In this document: positions 38,232-47,601 of the stretch, one piece after another
How positions within the stretch are numbered: the stretch's first letter is position 1
How the letters are laid out: each line of letters begins with the position of its first letter
From: Rapidithrix thailandica
GTDB lineage: Bacteria > Bacteroidota > Bacteroidia > Cytophagales > Flammeovirgaceae
DNA length: 64,000 nucleotides
Reading direction: 5' to 3'
Assembly (NCBI RefSeq): GCF_039710355.1
Contig: NZ_JBDKWZ010000001.1
Span: 62,001 to 126,000, forward strand
Notes under the pieces: generated by a model
Databases searched by the model: none
The model's input: the letters and a program-made list of their open reading frames with translations, nothing else
What the model was told of the DNA's origin: nothing
Position numbers and translations under genes: made by a program

Positions 38232-38825
38232 TTATAAAAAAGGAAATACTAAAAAGTAGAAGATCAAACTTAAAGGGTGGATTTGCACAAATTTTTCGGT
38301 CATAAATTTATTGGCTTTGACCATATGACTTTGTACCGTAGTGATGGAAATAGATAAAAGCTCTGCAATTTCTTTGTATTTCAGGCCTTCAATCTTATTG
38401 AGTTTGTATACTGTTTTTCTCTGGCTGGGCATTTCTTCCACCAATTTTTCAAAAGCATTCATCAACTCATTGTAATTCATGGAAGCCTCGGCTTCTGCTT
38501 GTTGTGATGGTAGTGACGCTTGGGAATCGAGTTGTTCCAGTTGGACTTTTTCTTTTTTTAGAAAATTCAGACAGTGATTGCGGGTAGAAGTGAATAAGTA
38601 GGTTTTCAGGTTTTTATGAATGATGATATGCTCTTTCTTTTCCCATAATTTTAAAAACACATCCGAGACGATTTCCTGAGCGAAATCGGGACTTTTTACA
38701 AATATCTCGGCAAATTCACATAGCCTGTTGTAATACCTTTCAAATAAAACTTCCAGACAGGTGGTGCTGCCTTGTTTTATTTGTTCAAATAACTCATGAT
38801 CAGGGTAAGTGGGTTGTTTCTTCAT
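38232..38825 (-). CDS. ECF RNA polymerase sigma factor
   Basis: A 197-residue sigma-70 family factor of the ECF type paired with FecR. Region 2 is seen in FERYYNRLCEFAEIF and EIVSDVFLKLWEKKE, region 4 in KLNKIEGLKYKEIAELLSIS followed by TTVQSHMVKANKFM. It should direct transcription of the downstream SusC/SusD/PI-PLC genes when FecR is triggered. The C-terminal end (LSLIFYFLVFPFL) is hydrophobic, as often in this Bacteroidota group. Confidence 0.93.
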   Translation of the reverse strand: MKKQPTYPDHELFEQIKQGSTTCLEVLFERYYNRLCEFAEIFVKSPDFAQEIVSDVFLKLWEKKEHIIIHKNLKTYLFTSTRNHCLNFLKKEKVQLEQLDSQASLPSQQAEAEASMNYNELMNAFEKLVEEMPSQRKTVYKLNKIEGLKYKEIAELLSISITTVQSHMVKANKFMTEKFVQIHPLSLIFYFLVFPFL

Positions 38826-38932
38826 AGCAAATATGGGAGTCGCTATTGATGTATAATCAAAACTACTCTAAAGCGTTGGGGATCAAAAAAGGCCACAGTT
38901 AATAATTTATGAACTTTTGCCAAGAAACGCAA

Positions 38933-39020
38933 CCACTCACCCACTCACCAATTCACCCACTCACCAATTCACTCATCCACCAATTCACTCATCCACCCAC
39001 TCACCAATTCACTCATCCAC
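38933..39020 (-). repeat. GTGA-type 8-nt tandem array (11 units)
   Basis: Eleven exact 8-nt units; on the minus strand they are GTGAATTG (four), GTGAGTGG (four, counting the outer ones) and GTGGATGA (three). It lies 104 bp behind the M61 peptidase gene and reads in its sense direction. It belongs to the same unit class as 6490-6553. Confidence 0.85.
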
Positions 39021-39073
39021 CCAACAAGGCTCCCCAGAATAGGTGCCCTGTTGGAAGGTAGTGAAATCCTCCA

Positions 39074-39120
39074 GTCTTTCAATTCCCTTCAATCCTTCAA
39101 CCCTCCAATCCCTCTACCTT
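39074..39120 (-). repeat. Purine-rich 8-nt tandem array behind the M61 gene
   Basis: On the minus strand the sequence right after the stop codon consists of imperfect units such as GGAGGGTT and GAAGGATT. It matches the arrays at 31686-31729 and 54693-54730 in type, position and orientation. Confidence 0.7.
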
Positions 39121-39123
39121 TAT

Positions 39124-40839
39124 TTAATTGCCTTCCTGCTTCAACCAAAGCCGGAAATTGTCTTTTTGTGCTTGACTTCTGTTTTCCTGAAAATCGATTT
39201 CAAAAGTAGTAAAGAAAGGTCCTTCTTTTTTGAGTGTGCGCTTGTGTAATAAGTTGTTTCTGAAAAAGGCGATTTCTACCAGGTCTGTCTCTTTCAGTAA
39301 ACTATTGAGATTATCAGTGACTTTTTTGCCATTGAAGGCAATGATCTCATCTCCCAGGCAGAGCGTATCCATTGCCGGAGAATGAGGAGCAATGACATCC
39401 ACTGTGCAATTTCCGTTTTGGCGGGCTACTTTAAATCCGAAATGCTTTTCCGTAAGGTTTTCGGGACTACTTTCGTGCAAGGTACAACCGATAAAATCCA
39501 AAGCTTCTTTCAACCTGTTTTCCAGAGGGACATTGCCATAAATACACTCCTCAAAATACTGTTGCATATCGGTTCTGGCAATGCGGTTGACAAGTGCTTG
39601 GTAATCTTCTTCGGTAAAGCCCCGGCCTTGTTGTGCAAATTCCGACCATAAGGCCCGCATCACATCGTCCAGTGTTTGTTGGTTGTGGGTATGTTTCCGG
39701 ATTTCCAGATCCAAAATGATGGCTGCAATGGCCCCTTTTACATAAATGGAGGTTTTCCGGTTAGGAATGCCCCGGCTATAGCCATCCAACCATAAGTCAT
39801 ACGATGAATCGGCTACGGATAGATTATGACGGCCAAAATTTTCAAAATGTCTTTTGAACAGTTTGTTGAGTTCTTCAAAATAAAAAGATACGTCCCATAC
39901 ACCGGAACGAGCCAATAAGTAATCTCCGTAATAGGTGGTGATGCCTTCGGCTATAAAGCCTGTGCGGAAGTAATTTTCACGGCTGTAATCATAGGGCCAC
40001 ATTTCTGCCGGACGGATGCGCTTGATGTTCCAGGTATGGAATAACTCATGAGAGCTCACGCCCAAAAAGTCATTGTACATGACTTCGGAATCAAAGAGTT
40101 CGTCCGGGCCAAGGGTGATGACCGTACAGTCACTGTGCTCCACACCATGGTAGTGTTTGTAGGGAAGAATTTGATAGAGATAGTGGTATTCTTTACAAGG
40201 AAACTCACCAAAAAGGTCGATTTGTTCTTTGGTATAAGCCTGAAATTGTTGGGTAATGGTTTCAAAATCGGGTTGTACATTTCCTTGAAACCAGAGGTGA
40301 AACGTATGGATTCCTACCTGAAACGAATGGTGAAGCAAACTGCCACTGGCAATCATGGGTTTTTCCACCAAAGCATCAAAATTTTCTGCCAGCCAATAGC
40401 CTTGGTCATCCTGCTGCATACTGCCGGCAACCTGATAATGTTCCGGGATGTTTAATTGAATCCGGTAGGACTCCTGTTCACGACCTGCGATGGCCAAACC
40501 ACAAGTAATCCAATTGATATAGAGTTGGTTTTCATCCAACCAACTTCCTCCGGCATCCATCTGCCGGGCAAAGTAATTGTATTTTACAACTACGGTACTA
40601 GCGCCTCCTGTGCTCACTTGCCAACGGTCTTTGGTGACTTTTTGAAAAGGAAGTGCTTTGCCTTGTCCGTCTTCTACGGTAAACCGTTGAATGTTTTTTG
40701 CAAAGTTTTGCAATTCATAACGACCTGGTCGCCAAGCGGGCAACTGAAGCTCCAACAGGTCCTGACGGTTCTTTTCTATGATCAGTTCGAAATCGATATA
40801 TTGTTGTGTGGGATATTGGTAGGATACTTTGTAAATCAT
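39124..40839 (-). CDS. M61 (glycyl aminopeptidase-like) metallopeptidase with PDZ domain
   Basis: A 571-residue peptidase without signal peptide. An N-terminal beta domain (LQLPAWRPGRYELQNFAKNI) precedes the zinc site VSSHELFHTWNIKRIRP (HExxH) with the third ligand Glu in FIAEGITTYYGDY. The C-terminal part contains a PDZ-like domain (NGNCTVDVIAPHSPAMDTLC, GDEIIAFNGKKV). The ATG at 40839 is used; a TTG eight codons earlier is less likely. M61 enzymes release N-terminal glycine or alanine; the role here is unknown. Two octamer arrays lie behind the gene. Confidence 0.92.
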   Translation of the reverse strand: MIYKVSYQYPTQQYIDFELIIEKNRQDLLELQLPAWRPGRYELQNFAKNIQRFTVEDGQGKALPFQKVTKDRWQVSTGGASTVVVKYNYFARQMDAGGSWLDENQLYINWITCGLAIAGREQESYRIQLNIPEHYQVAGSMQQDDQGYWLAENFDALVEKPMIASGSLLHHSFQVGIHTFHLWFQGNVQPDFETITQQFQAYTKEQIDLFGEFPCKEYHYLYQILPYKHYHGVEHSDCTVITLGPDELFDSEVMYNDFLGVSSHELFHTWNIKRIRPAEMWPYDYSRENYFRTGFIAEGITTYYGDYLLARSGVWDVSFYFEELNKLFKRHFENFGRHNLSVADSSYDLWLDGYSRGIPNRKTSIYVKGAIAAIILDLEIRKHTHNQQTLDDVMRALWSEFAQQGRGFTEEDYQALVNRIARTDMQQYFEECIYGNVPLENRLKEALDFIGCTLHESSPENLTEKHFGFKVARQNGNCTVDVIAPHSPAMDTLCLGDEIIAFNGKKVTDNLNSLLKETDLVEIAFFRNNLLHKRTLKKEGPFFTTFEIDFQENRSQAQKDNFRLWLKQEGN

Positions 40840-41080
40840 GGGTACTCGTGTTTTTTTATTCAAAAAGTAAAGTTATAAATAATGCAGACTTATTGGTGAA
40901 ACAGGCAAAGAAGCTAGCAATATATTCCCGCAATTTTTCCGGTCCGTTTTCCTTTCAAGAAAAGAACTTCATTTTGCCGGCTTTTTTACTAATTTTCCCA
41001 ATTATACAGAGAAAAGGTCCGAATTGATCTTGGAATAAACGAAGGGAAAAGCCCACACCGGCTAAAATTCAATCTGCATC

Positions 41081-42550
41081 ATGCTTATATCTATAGAAAA
41101 CATATGCGTAGACCTTAAGGGAAAGCGCGTACTTGATCAAGTTTCCTGTACCATCCGCCCCGGTGAACATTGGTGGATCAGTGGTACGCTTGGAGCAGGA
41201 AAAACGACCTTGTTAGAAACCTTGGGGGGAAAGCATTTTATCCGGGAAGGCTGTCTGAAAATTTCTCAAAAGGGTGAAGAGCTACCCATGGATACATTTC
41301 GGAAGAAAATTCAACTCGTGAGCTTTGGAGAAGATAACCGCCTGATTCAACTCAATCAACACTATTATCAACAACGTTTCAATGCTTCTGACGCCGGGAG
41401 GAGTCATAAAGTGCATACTTATCTGGAAGCCAATGGATTTGAATTAGAGAAAGAGGAGCATCAAGTCCTACTGGCCAATAGCGGGGTAAGTCCTTTGCTG
41501 GAGCTGGAATTGATAAAGCTTTCCAGTGGGCAACGCAGAAAGTTACAGTTGGTCCGTGCCGTTTTAAAAGATCCGGCAGTGTTGATTTTAGACAATCCTT
41601 ACCTGGGGCTGGATGAAGCCAGCCGGAGGGAGTTTAACCATTGGCTGGAGAAGTTATGTCAAGAGCATGAAATCCAATTGATCCTGACGGGCCAACGCAA
41701 AGATTTACCCATGGACTTGATCACACATGAGTTGGCTTTGGACAAGGGAAAAGCAGATTATCACGGAGTGCTCCGGGAGGATGCAAATCCTCTGAAGATA
41801 AAGCCAGAAGAGTATAAAAAGGATTTGTTGGGAGTGTTGAAAACAAAGTGGAGTCATCCGCAAAGGCCTCACAAGTACCGGCAAGTTGTGGCTTTGAATG
41901 GTGTGAACATCCGGTATGGTCAAAAAACCGCCTTGAAAAATATACATTGGCAAGTACGGCAAGGAGAAAAAGTAGCTTTGATCGGGCACAACGGTTCCGG
42001 GAAGTCTACCTTATTAAGTCTGTTGTATGCAGATCATCCACAAGCCTATGCGAACGATATCGTTCTTTTTGACCGGAAAAGAGGAAGTGGAGAAAGCATT
42101 TGGGAAATTAAAGAGAAAGTAGGTTTTATTTCCTCGGAACTGCATTTGTATTTTAATCCCCGTTACACTTGTTGGAAAACCATTGCCACAGGCTTTTTCG
42201 AAACCATGACTCTACGAAGAAAACTGACAGAAGAGGAGGAACATCTGATCGACTTGTTTCTGGAATATTTCGACTTATCCGCGATCAAAAACAGGGTGTT
42301 CTCCCAGCTGTCATTTGGGGAGCAACGGTTGGTACTTTTGATCCGGGCATTGATCAAACATCCCGTATTGATTTTGCTGGATGAAGCTTATCAAGGCCTG
42401 GATGAGGAAGGTATTGCCAAGGCGAATTACTTATTGGACACACTGATGGCTGATAGTACTTCTACGCTGATTTTTATTACGCACTATCCGGAGGAGATTC
42501 CTTCGTTCGTTCAGCGGCATACTTATATTCAAGAAGGAGAAATCCAATAA
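41081..42550 (+). CDS. Twin ATP-binding-cassette protein, ModF-like
   Basis: A 489-residue protein with two complete ABC ATPase domains. First: Walker A GTLGAGKTTLL, signature KLSSGQRRKLQ, Walker B VLILDNPYLGLDE. Second: Walker A GHNGSGKSTLL, signature QLSFGEQRLVLL, Walker B LILLDEAYQGLDE. Size and plan fit E. coli ModF (PhrA), a soluble twin ATPase whose role in molybdate transport is uncertain. There is no membrane segment and no permease gene nearby, so transport is not implied. The first domain has an unusual spacer with NRLIQLNQHYYQQRFNASD. Confidence 0.85.
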   Translation: MLISIENICVDLKGKRVLDQVSCTIRPGEHWWISGTLGAGKTTLLETLGGKHFIREGCLKISQKGEELPMDTFRKKIQLVSFGEDNRLIQLNQHYYQQRFNASDAGRSHKVHTYLEANGFELEKEEHQVLLANSGVSPLLELELIKLSSGQRRKLQLVRAVLKDPAVLILDNPYLGLDEASRREFNHWLEKLCQEHEIQLILTGQRKDLPMDLITHELALDKGKADYHGVLREDANPLKIKPEEYKKDLLGVLKTKWSHPQRPHKYRQVVALNGVNIRYGQKTALKNIHWQVRQGEKVALIGHNGSGKSTLLSLLYADHPQAYANDIVLFDRKRGSGESIWEIKEKVGFISSELHLYFNPRYTCWKTIATGFFETMTLRRKLTEEEEHLIDLFLEYFDLSAIKNRVFSQLSFGEQRLVLLIRALIKHPVLILLDEAYQGLDEEGIAKANYLLDTLMADSTSTLIFITHYPEEIPSFVQRHTYIQEGEIQ

Positions 42551-42682
42551 GTGATGAAAGAAGATAAAAGGCAGGAAGCAAAAATTCCTAAAGGTTTTTG
42601 TTTTCTGCTTGCCTGTTTGTAAAGTAGGCTTCCAAAAAAAATCGTAGCTTTGAACCCACGAAATCAGGCAACCTATCATTTT

Positions 42683-44095
42683 ATGCAAGAACCGTCAATA
42701 CTGTTAACCCATAATTTTATACACACGCCTACCGAGGGGCAAAAAGCGCTTTTTGAGCGTTTGGGGGCATTTATTTTGGAGAAAAAAAAGGCGAGAAGTA
42801 CTTTTTTATTAAAGGGATATGCGGGAACAGGAAAGACTTCTGTGTTGGCCAGTCTGATTCGTACATTACGGGCTTACGACTACAAAAGTCTGTTGCTGGC
42901 ACCCACGGGCCGGGCAGCCAAGGTAATGGCTTCTTACACCAACCGGAGGGCGTTTACCATTCATAAAATCATCTTCAAACAAGAAGAAGATCCTTATTCC
43001 GGCCGCTTGATCTTCAAACGGGTAAGCAATACTTATAAGGACACTTTTTTTATTGTGGACGAAGCTTCTATGATCAATGACCTGAACGAAATGGGAGGAA
43101 AGGGATTGCTTTCCGAATTGATCAGTTATGTGTTTCAAAAGCCGAATTCCGGCAACAAATTATTGTTGATCGGGGACACCGCCCAATTGCCACCGGTACA
43201 TCAGGAGCTGAGCCCGGCTTTGGATGCGCATGTATTGCAGGATGAGTTTCATCTTCAGGTGACTTCTTGTGAACTGGATGAAGTAGTGCGGCAGGAAGTC
43301 GCTTCCGGAATATTGGAAAATGCCACCCGGGTGCGCAACCAAATAGCACAACAAGAATTTGCCATGCATCTGGATACTCAGCATTTTAAAGATATCTACC
43401 GTATGACAGGCGACCGCCTGGAAGATGGTTTGCGCTATGCGTATGACAAATTCGGCATTGAAAATACGGTGGTGGTGTGCCGTACAAACCGGGCGGCAAC
43501 ACAATACAACCAGTTTATCCGTAGGCAAATTAACTTTTCGGAAGACGAACTGGAAGCCGGGGATTTGCTGATGATCGTCAAAAATGATTACCATTGGCTA
43601 CCGGAAAACTCTCCGGCGGGCTTTTTGGCCAACGGGGAATTTGTGGAAGTGTTGAAAGTGAGAAATTACGAAGAAATGCATGGCTTCCGCTTTGCCGATT
43701 TGACTTTGCGTTTAGTGGATTATCCCGACCATGATACAGTGGACGTTAAAATTCACCTGGAAACGTTGCATTCTTTCACTCCGAATCTGGACCGGGAACA
43801 ACTCAACAAATTATACGAACTCGTTCAACAGGACTATATGGACATAGAAGACCGGACCAAGCGAAACAGTATGATCCGGAAAGATCCGTACCTTAATGCG
43901 CTTCAGGTAAAATTTGCCTATGCTCTTACCTGCCATAAGTCGCAGGGAGGACAGTGGAATTCCGTGTTTGTGGACTTGGGCTACCTGACCGAAGAACGTA
44001 AAAATGTAGAACTCATGCGCTGGCTGTATACGGCCATTACCCGTGCTTCGGATGAGTTGTATCTGGTAAATTTTTCGCCTGATTTTTTTGAATAG
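42683..44095 (+). CDS. RecD-like ATP-dependent DNA helicase
   Basis: A 470-residue SF1 helicase. Motif I is LKGYAGTGKTSVLASLI, motif Ia LLAPTGRAAKVM, motif II FIVDEASMI, motif III LLIGDTAQLPPV, and the C-terminal motifs VVVCRTNRAATQYN and FAYALTCHKSQGGQW (motif V) with MRWLYTAITRASDELYLV (motif VI). It is shorter than RecD and RecD2, without the N-terminal extension. The ATG at 42683 is used; an upstream TTG (42650) is possible. It is a cytoplasmic DNA repair or recombination enzyme. Confidence 0.93.
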   Translation: MQEPSILLTHNFIHTPTEGQKALFERLGAFILEKKKARSTFLLKGYAGTGKTSVLASLIRTLRAYDYKSLLLAPTGRAAKVMASYTNRRAFTIHKIIFKQEEDPYSGRLIFKRVSNTYKDTFFIVDEASMINDLNEMGGKGLLSELISYVFQKPNSGNKLLLIGDTAQLPPVHQELSPALDAHVLQDEFHLQVTSCELDEVVRQEVASGILENATRVRNQIAQQEFAMHLDTQHFKDIYRMTGDRLEDGLRYAYDKFGIENTVVVCRTNRAATQYNQFIRRQINFSEDELEAGDLLMIVKNDYHWLPENSPAGFLANGEFVEVLKVRNYEEMHGFRFADLTLRLVDYPDHDTVDVKIHLETLHSFTPNLDREQLNKLYELVQQDYMDIEDRTKRNSMIRKDPYLNALQVKFAYALTCHKSQGGQWNSVFVDLGYLTEERKNVELMRWLYTAITRASDELYLVNFSPDFFE

Positions 44096-44444
44096 ATAAC
44101 CGAATAGGCGCTTTTTAATCCCGGGTGGAAACCTGAGTTTTAACGCTTGCTGCTTTGGCCCGATACGGTATACCATCATGGCCCGTCTTTCTTTGAATAA
44201 ATCCCTACTATCAAGTACGCTATCTCAAGTGTTTTGCTTTGAGGATCCGGGAAATTGGAATTTTCCAGTAAAAATTAAAAAACTAGCAAGATAAGTAAGC
44301 AGGGTTCCAGGATAAGTACTATTTTTAGGGTGGAGATTTTAGATGTGAAGAAGAGCTGAGGAATGAAGGAAATAATTCTCCGCATTGTACTTAACCAAAT
44401 AATTTTTTCTTAGAATTTCAAAACAGAAATTAACCAAATAGCAA
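44096..44444. other. Intergenic region, nothing recognised
   Basis: 349 bp between the helicase and the TPR membrane protein. No open frame of note, hairpin, repeat or RNA gene was recognised. The AT-rich last 100 bp probably contain the promoter of the TPR gene. Confidence 0.4.
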
Positions 44445-47400
44445 ATGAACAATTTTTTCTTCTGGAATGCATGGCCGAAATCCTACCGAATTTTCTTTTT
44501 GTTCAGCTTATTTTTATTACTTGTCTGCATGGCTTTTACATTGTATGCCCTTTTGATGGGAAATGCCATGGTGATACAGTGGAGTACAGAACCCAGTCTG
44601 GAAATTGTAAAGGTAGTTCTCGATCGCTTTACCAAAAACCTCTTTGACTTTACCATCCCTGCAGACAGCTATCTACTCACCGATACCTTTAAAGCCTCCG
44701 GTATCCAGATCAAGTCATGGACCTATTCGGTTTATTTTAGCCTCTTTACGTTTGGCTTGTTATTGTTTCTTACCAGTATTTCGGATTTAAGCCGGACGTT
44801 TTATTACGTGGGGATTGCCAGTTTTGTGATTATTTTAGGGAGTCTGGGCATTGAATCGTTAGGTGTATTTAAACAGATACATGATAAAGCGTTTTTGGTC
44901 ATCACCATTCTGGCATATGCACCTTTGAGTTTTTATTTCCATAGTTTTAGGCGGGGGACTCACTACCTGACTCGTTTTGGGATTTATCTGGGAATTACCA
45001 TAGCACTCTATATCATTGCTTATACACAGGGGCAAGTGGAAGATCCGGCCATGTACCTGAGTAATCAAGGCATTGCCGGGCCCATTATTTTTGTGCTTTC
45101 TTTTTCCATTATCAACGGGCATGAGATTATCCGCGGAATTCTGTACTTGATCACCTATGCTAATCACGAAGAAAGCAAAGGTTCCAGTTTGCATTTTCTG
45201 ATTTTGTGTGTCATTTATTTTTTAAACCTGGCTTATACCTATATTCATTTTACCATGGGAATAGACTGGGGAATTTATTATCTGCACCCTTTTGCCCTGT
45301 TAGTTTTGACCGCCTTGATTGGACTTTGGGGCTGGCGCTTACGGGAGTTGCAGTATAAAGGGGTGATGGATTTTGCACCTACCGGGGCCTTCCTCTACCT
45401 CTCTATGGCTACGGTCAGTTTTTCGATCATCGCATTGGCATTGGCTACCGCTAACGACCCTTTGATTGAGGTGTTTGAAGATGTGATCTTGTACAGCCAT
45501 ATTGGCTTTGGCTTGATGTTCGTCATCTATACGATACTGAATTACATCGATTACCTGGAAAATCATAAAGTACACAAGGTGGTGTACGAACCCCAAAAAG
45601 TCGATTTCTGGGCGGCATGGCTGATCGGCTTGATCATTGCCGGAGCCTTAGTGGCCAAGTCGGGGATGCTGCAGTATAAACAAGCGAAATCCGCGTACTT
45701 TATCGGGTTGGGAGACATCAGCCGGGTGGAAAATGACTTGCATACCAGTGGACAGTATTACAACCTGGCTCAAGGATATGACCGCTTGAGTCACCGCCCC
45801 TTTTACTCTTTGGGAGAACTGGCCCGGGTACAAGGGAATAATGATGCGGCCTATGTCTTTTTCAAAAGTGCCTTACAGAAGAAGCCCAGCCCCTATGCAT
45901 ATGCAAATATGGCGGACTTGATGTTTAAGAACAAACAGTTTTTTGAAGCTATTTTTGACTTGAGGGAAGGGATTGAGGTTTTTCCGAAAAGCGGGGAGTT
46001 GTACAATAATCTGGCATTATTGTACAATCAAACTCAAATAGCCGATAGTGTCTTTTACTTTTTTGATAAAGGAAGGGAGTACAGTCAGTTTCCCGATATT
46101 GTAGAAAGTAATTTGTTTGCCTTGTTGACCAAGTACGATTACTTTCAAGAGGTGGATATTGATATTGCCTCCATCAGCAACGATTATATCGGGAATATAA
46201 GCAACCAACTGACCTACCGGAATAAATTTGAGGAAGTGGATAAGAAACCTTTGAAAAAGGCCTTTTTGCAGGACTCAATATTATACACACCCAATTTATG
46301 CTATCTGTATAATTTTACAATAAACCACCGTAAGGAGGCCCCGGATTCATTGCCCAAATGGTTGAACGATTTTGCCTATCAGCCGGAGAACGCTCATTTC
46401 AGAGAATATCTGTTACTGGGCAAATCCATTGTACATTATTCCCAAGGGGAACTATTGACGGCTGTTGAACTTTTGAAAGAGATCTACGGAACAGCTTATA
46501 GCATCAACAGCTACTACCCGAACCTGTTGGGCTTATGGTTGATCCGGCAAGGGGAATTTAATCAGGCGGCCTACTATTTCAGACAGGCTTATCAAAGGGG
46601 CAACCAAGGGGCTTTGATCAGCATGGCCATTGCGCAGTCGGAGTTGGAAGACAAAGAAGAGGCATTGGAAAGTTGGGGAAGGCTGGCTACCAGTGAAGCA
46701 ACGGATATCAAAGCCATGGCCGATGATATGTTAAGGTTGCTTTCCCCGGACAGTTTGAAAAAGATGGATTTTACATCACAAGAAGTGACAGATCTTAACA
46801 AATACCGCTTTTTGCATTACCATCAAGCGAAAGTGCCTACCAGAATATTTGATGAAATTTGTGAAACCATCCGGGATAGTCAATATAAAGTGGTGGCGAT
46901 AGTAGAGCGCGCCCAATGGTATTTGGATCGATCGCTTCTGGAAGAGGCAGGGCAGCTGATCGCGCAACTGGAAGGAGAAGTTGTGGAGGAAAGAATACAA
47001 CCCTTGGTAACACATGTACAATTGCGACTTGCGCATATGCAAGGTAAAATATCGGAGGAGTTTCTGCAAAAAGTGGAGAGTGCACAGTATGCCGCACAAG
47101 AGCTTGGGTTAAAATCCTATTACCAAGCGGCTTATTATCAGCACAAAGGCGATACTGCTCAGGCCGAACAGGCCTATAAAAATGCGATTAGGCAATTACC
47201 CTTTAAAGAAGATATTTACCTGGATTTTGCCAAATTCTATACCTCGGAACAAAGAGAAGACGAAGCGTATGAAGTCTTGCTCAATGCTACCATGTTGAAT
47301 GAGCGTTCTACCAAATTGCTCAAAGCTTATGTCCTCAAATGCCTGGAACTGTACTTCGACAGTTATGCCGAAACGGGCTTGGAAGACTTGGAGCGTTTGC

Positions 47401-47495
47401 TTACCCGCACCCAATATCAGGAATTTATGAAGGTTTATAACGCTAAAAAGTCCGAAATGGAAAAACGCTTTGAAGATTGGGAAGCAGATAGTTAA
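44445..47495 (+). CDS. Large multi-spanning membrane protein with TPR repeats
   Basis: A 1016-residue protein, not assigned to a named family. The first 400 residues hold about eleven membrane helices (for example FFLFSLFLLLVCMAFTLYAL and the last, WAAWLIGLIIAGALVA). From about residue 410 the protein is soluble and made of TPR-like helix pairs (YYNLAQGYDRLSHRPFYSLG, AYVFFKSALQKKPSPYAYAN, QAEQAYKNAIRQLPFKEDIY). The topology suggests a membrane anchor with a large periplasmic or cytoplasmic scaffold. A LolD-like ATPase gene starts 106 bp downstream on the same strand, which may or may not be a functional link. Confidence 0.75.
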   Translation: MNNFFFWNAWPKSYRIFFLFSLFLLLVCMAFTLYALLMGNAMVIQWSTEPSLEIVKVVLDRFTKNLFDFTIPADSYLLTDTFKASGIQIKSWTYSVYFSLFTFGLLLFLTSISDLSRTFYYVGIASFVIILGSLGIESLGVFKQIHDKAFLVITILAYAPLSFYFHSFRRGTHYLTRFGIYLGITIALYIIAYTQGQVEDPAMYLSNQGIAGPIIFVLSFSIINGHEIIRGILYLITYANHEESKGSSLHFLILCVIYFLNLAYTYIHFTMGIDWGIYYLHPFALLVLTALIGLWGWRLRELQYKGVMDFAPTGAFLYLSMATVSFSIIALALATANDPLIEVFEDVILYSHIGFGLMFVIYTILNYIDYLENHKVHKVVYEPQKVDFWAAWLIGLIIAGALVAKSGMLQYKQAKSAYFIGLGDISRVENDLHTSGQYYNLAQGYDRLSHRPFYSLGELARVQGNNDAAYVFFKSALQKKPSPYAYANMADLMFKNKQFFEAIFDLREGIEVFPKSGELYNNLALLYNQTQIADSVFYFFDKGREYSQFPDIVESNLFALLTKYDYFQEVDIDIASISNDYIGNISNQLTYRNKFEEVDKKPLKKAFLQDSILYTPNLCYLYNFTINHRKEAPDSLPKWLNDFAYQPENAHFREYLLLGKSIVHYSQGELLTAVELLKEIYGTAYSINSYYPNLLGLWLIRQGEFNQAAYYFRQAYQRGNQGALISMAIAQSELEDKEEALESWGRLATSEATDIKAMADDMLRLLSPDSLKKMDFTSQEVTDLNKYRFLHYHQAKVPTRIFDEICETIRDSQYKVVAIVERAQWYLDRSLLEEAGQLIAQLEGEVVEERIQPLVTHVQLRLAHMQGKISEEFLQKVESAQYAAQELGLKSYYQAAYYQHKGDTAQAEQAYKNAIRQLPFKEDIYLDFAKFYTSEQREDEAYEVLLNATMLNERSTKLLKAYVLKCLELYFDSYAETGLEDLERLLTRTQYQEFMKVYNAKKSEMEKRFEDWEADS

Positions 47496-47601
47496 TTCGT
47501 AGGGAACAGAAGAGTCGCTTCTCGAAGGATTGTGATAAAATGTTCTTTTGTTTCAAAAAAATAGAGTAACTTTCTAGGAACACTTTAAAATACAAACTGG
47601 C

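Noticed and set aside
38933..39020. Possible CRISPR or other repeat-spacer array
   Set aside because: The period is 8 nt with no spacers between units and no cas genes in the window.
42569..42618. Terminator between the ModF-like and helicase genes
   Set aside because: AGGCAGGAAGC and GCTTGCCT pair only with a bulge and the loop is long, so the call would be weak.
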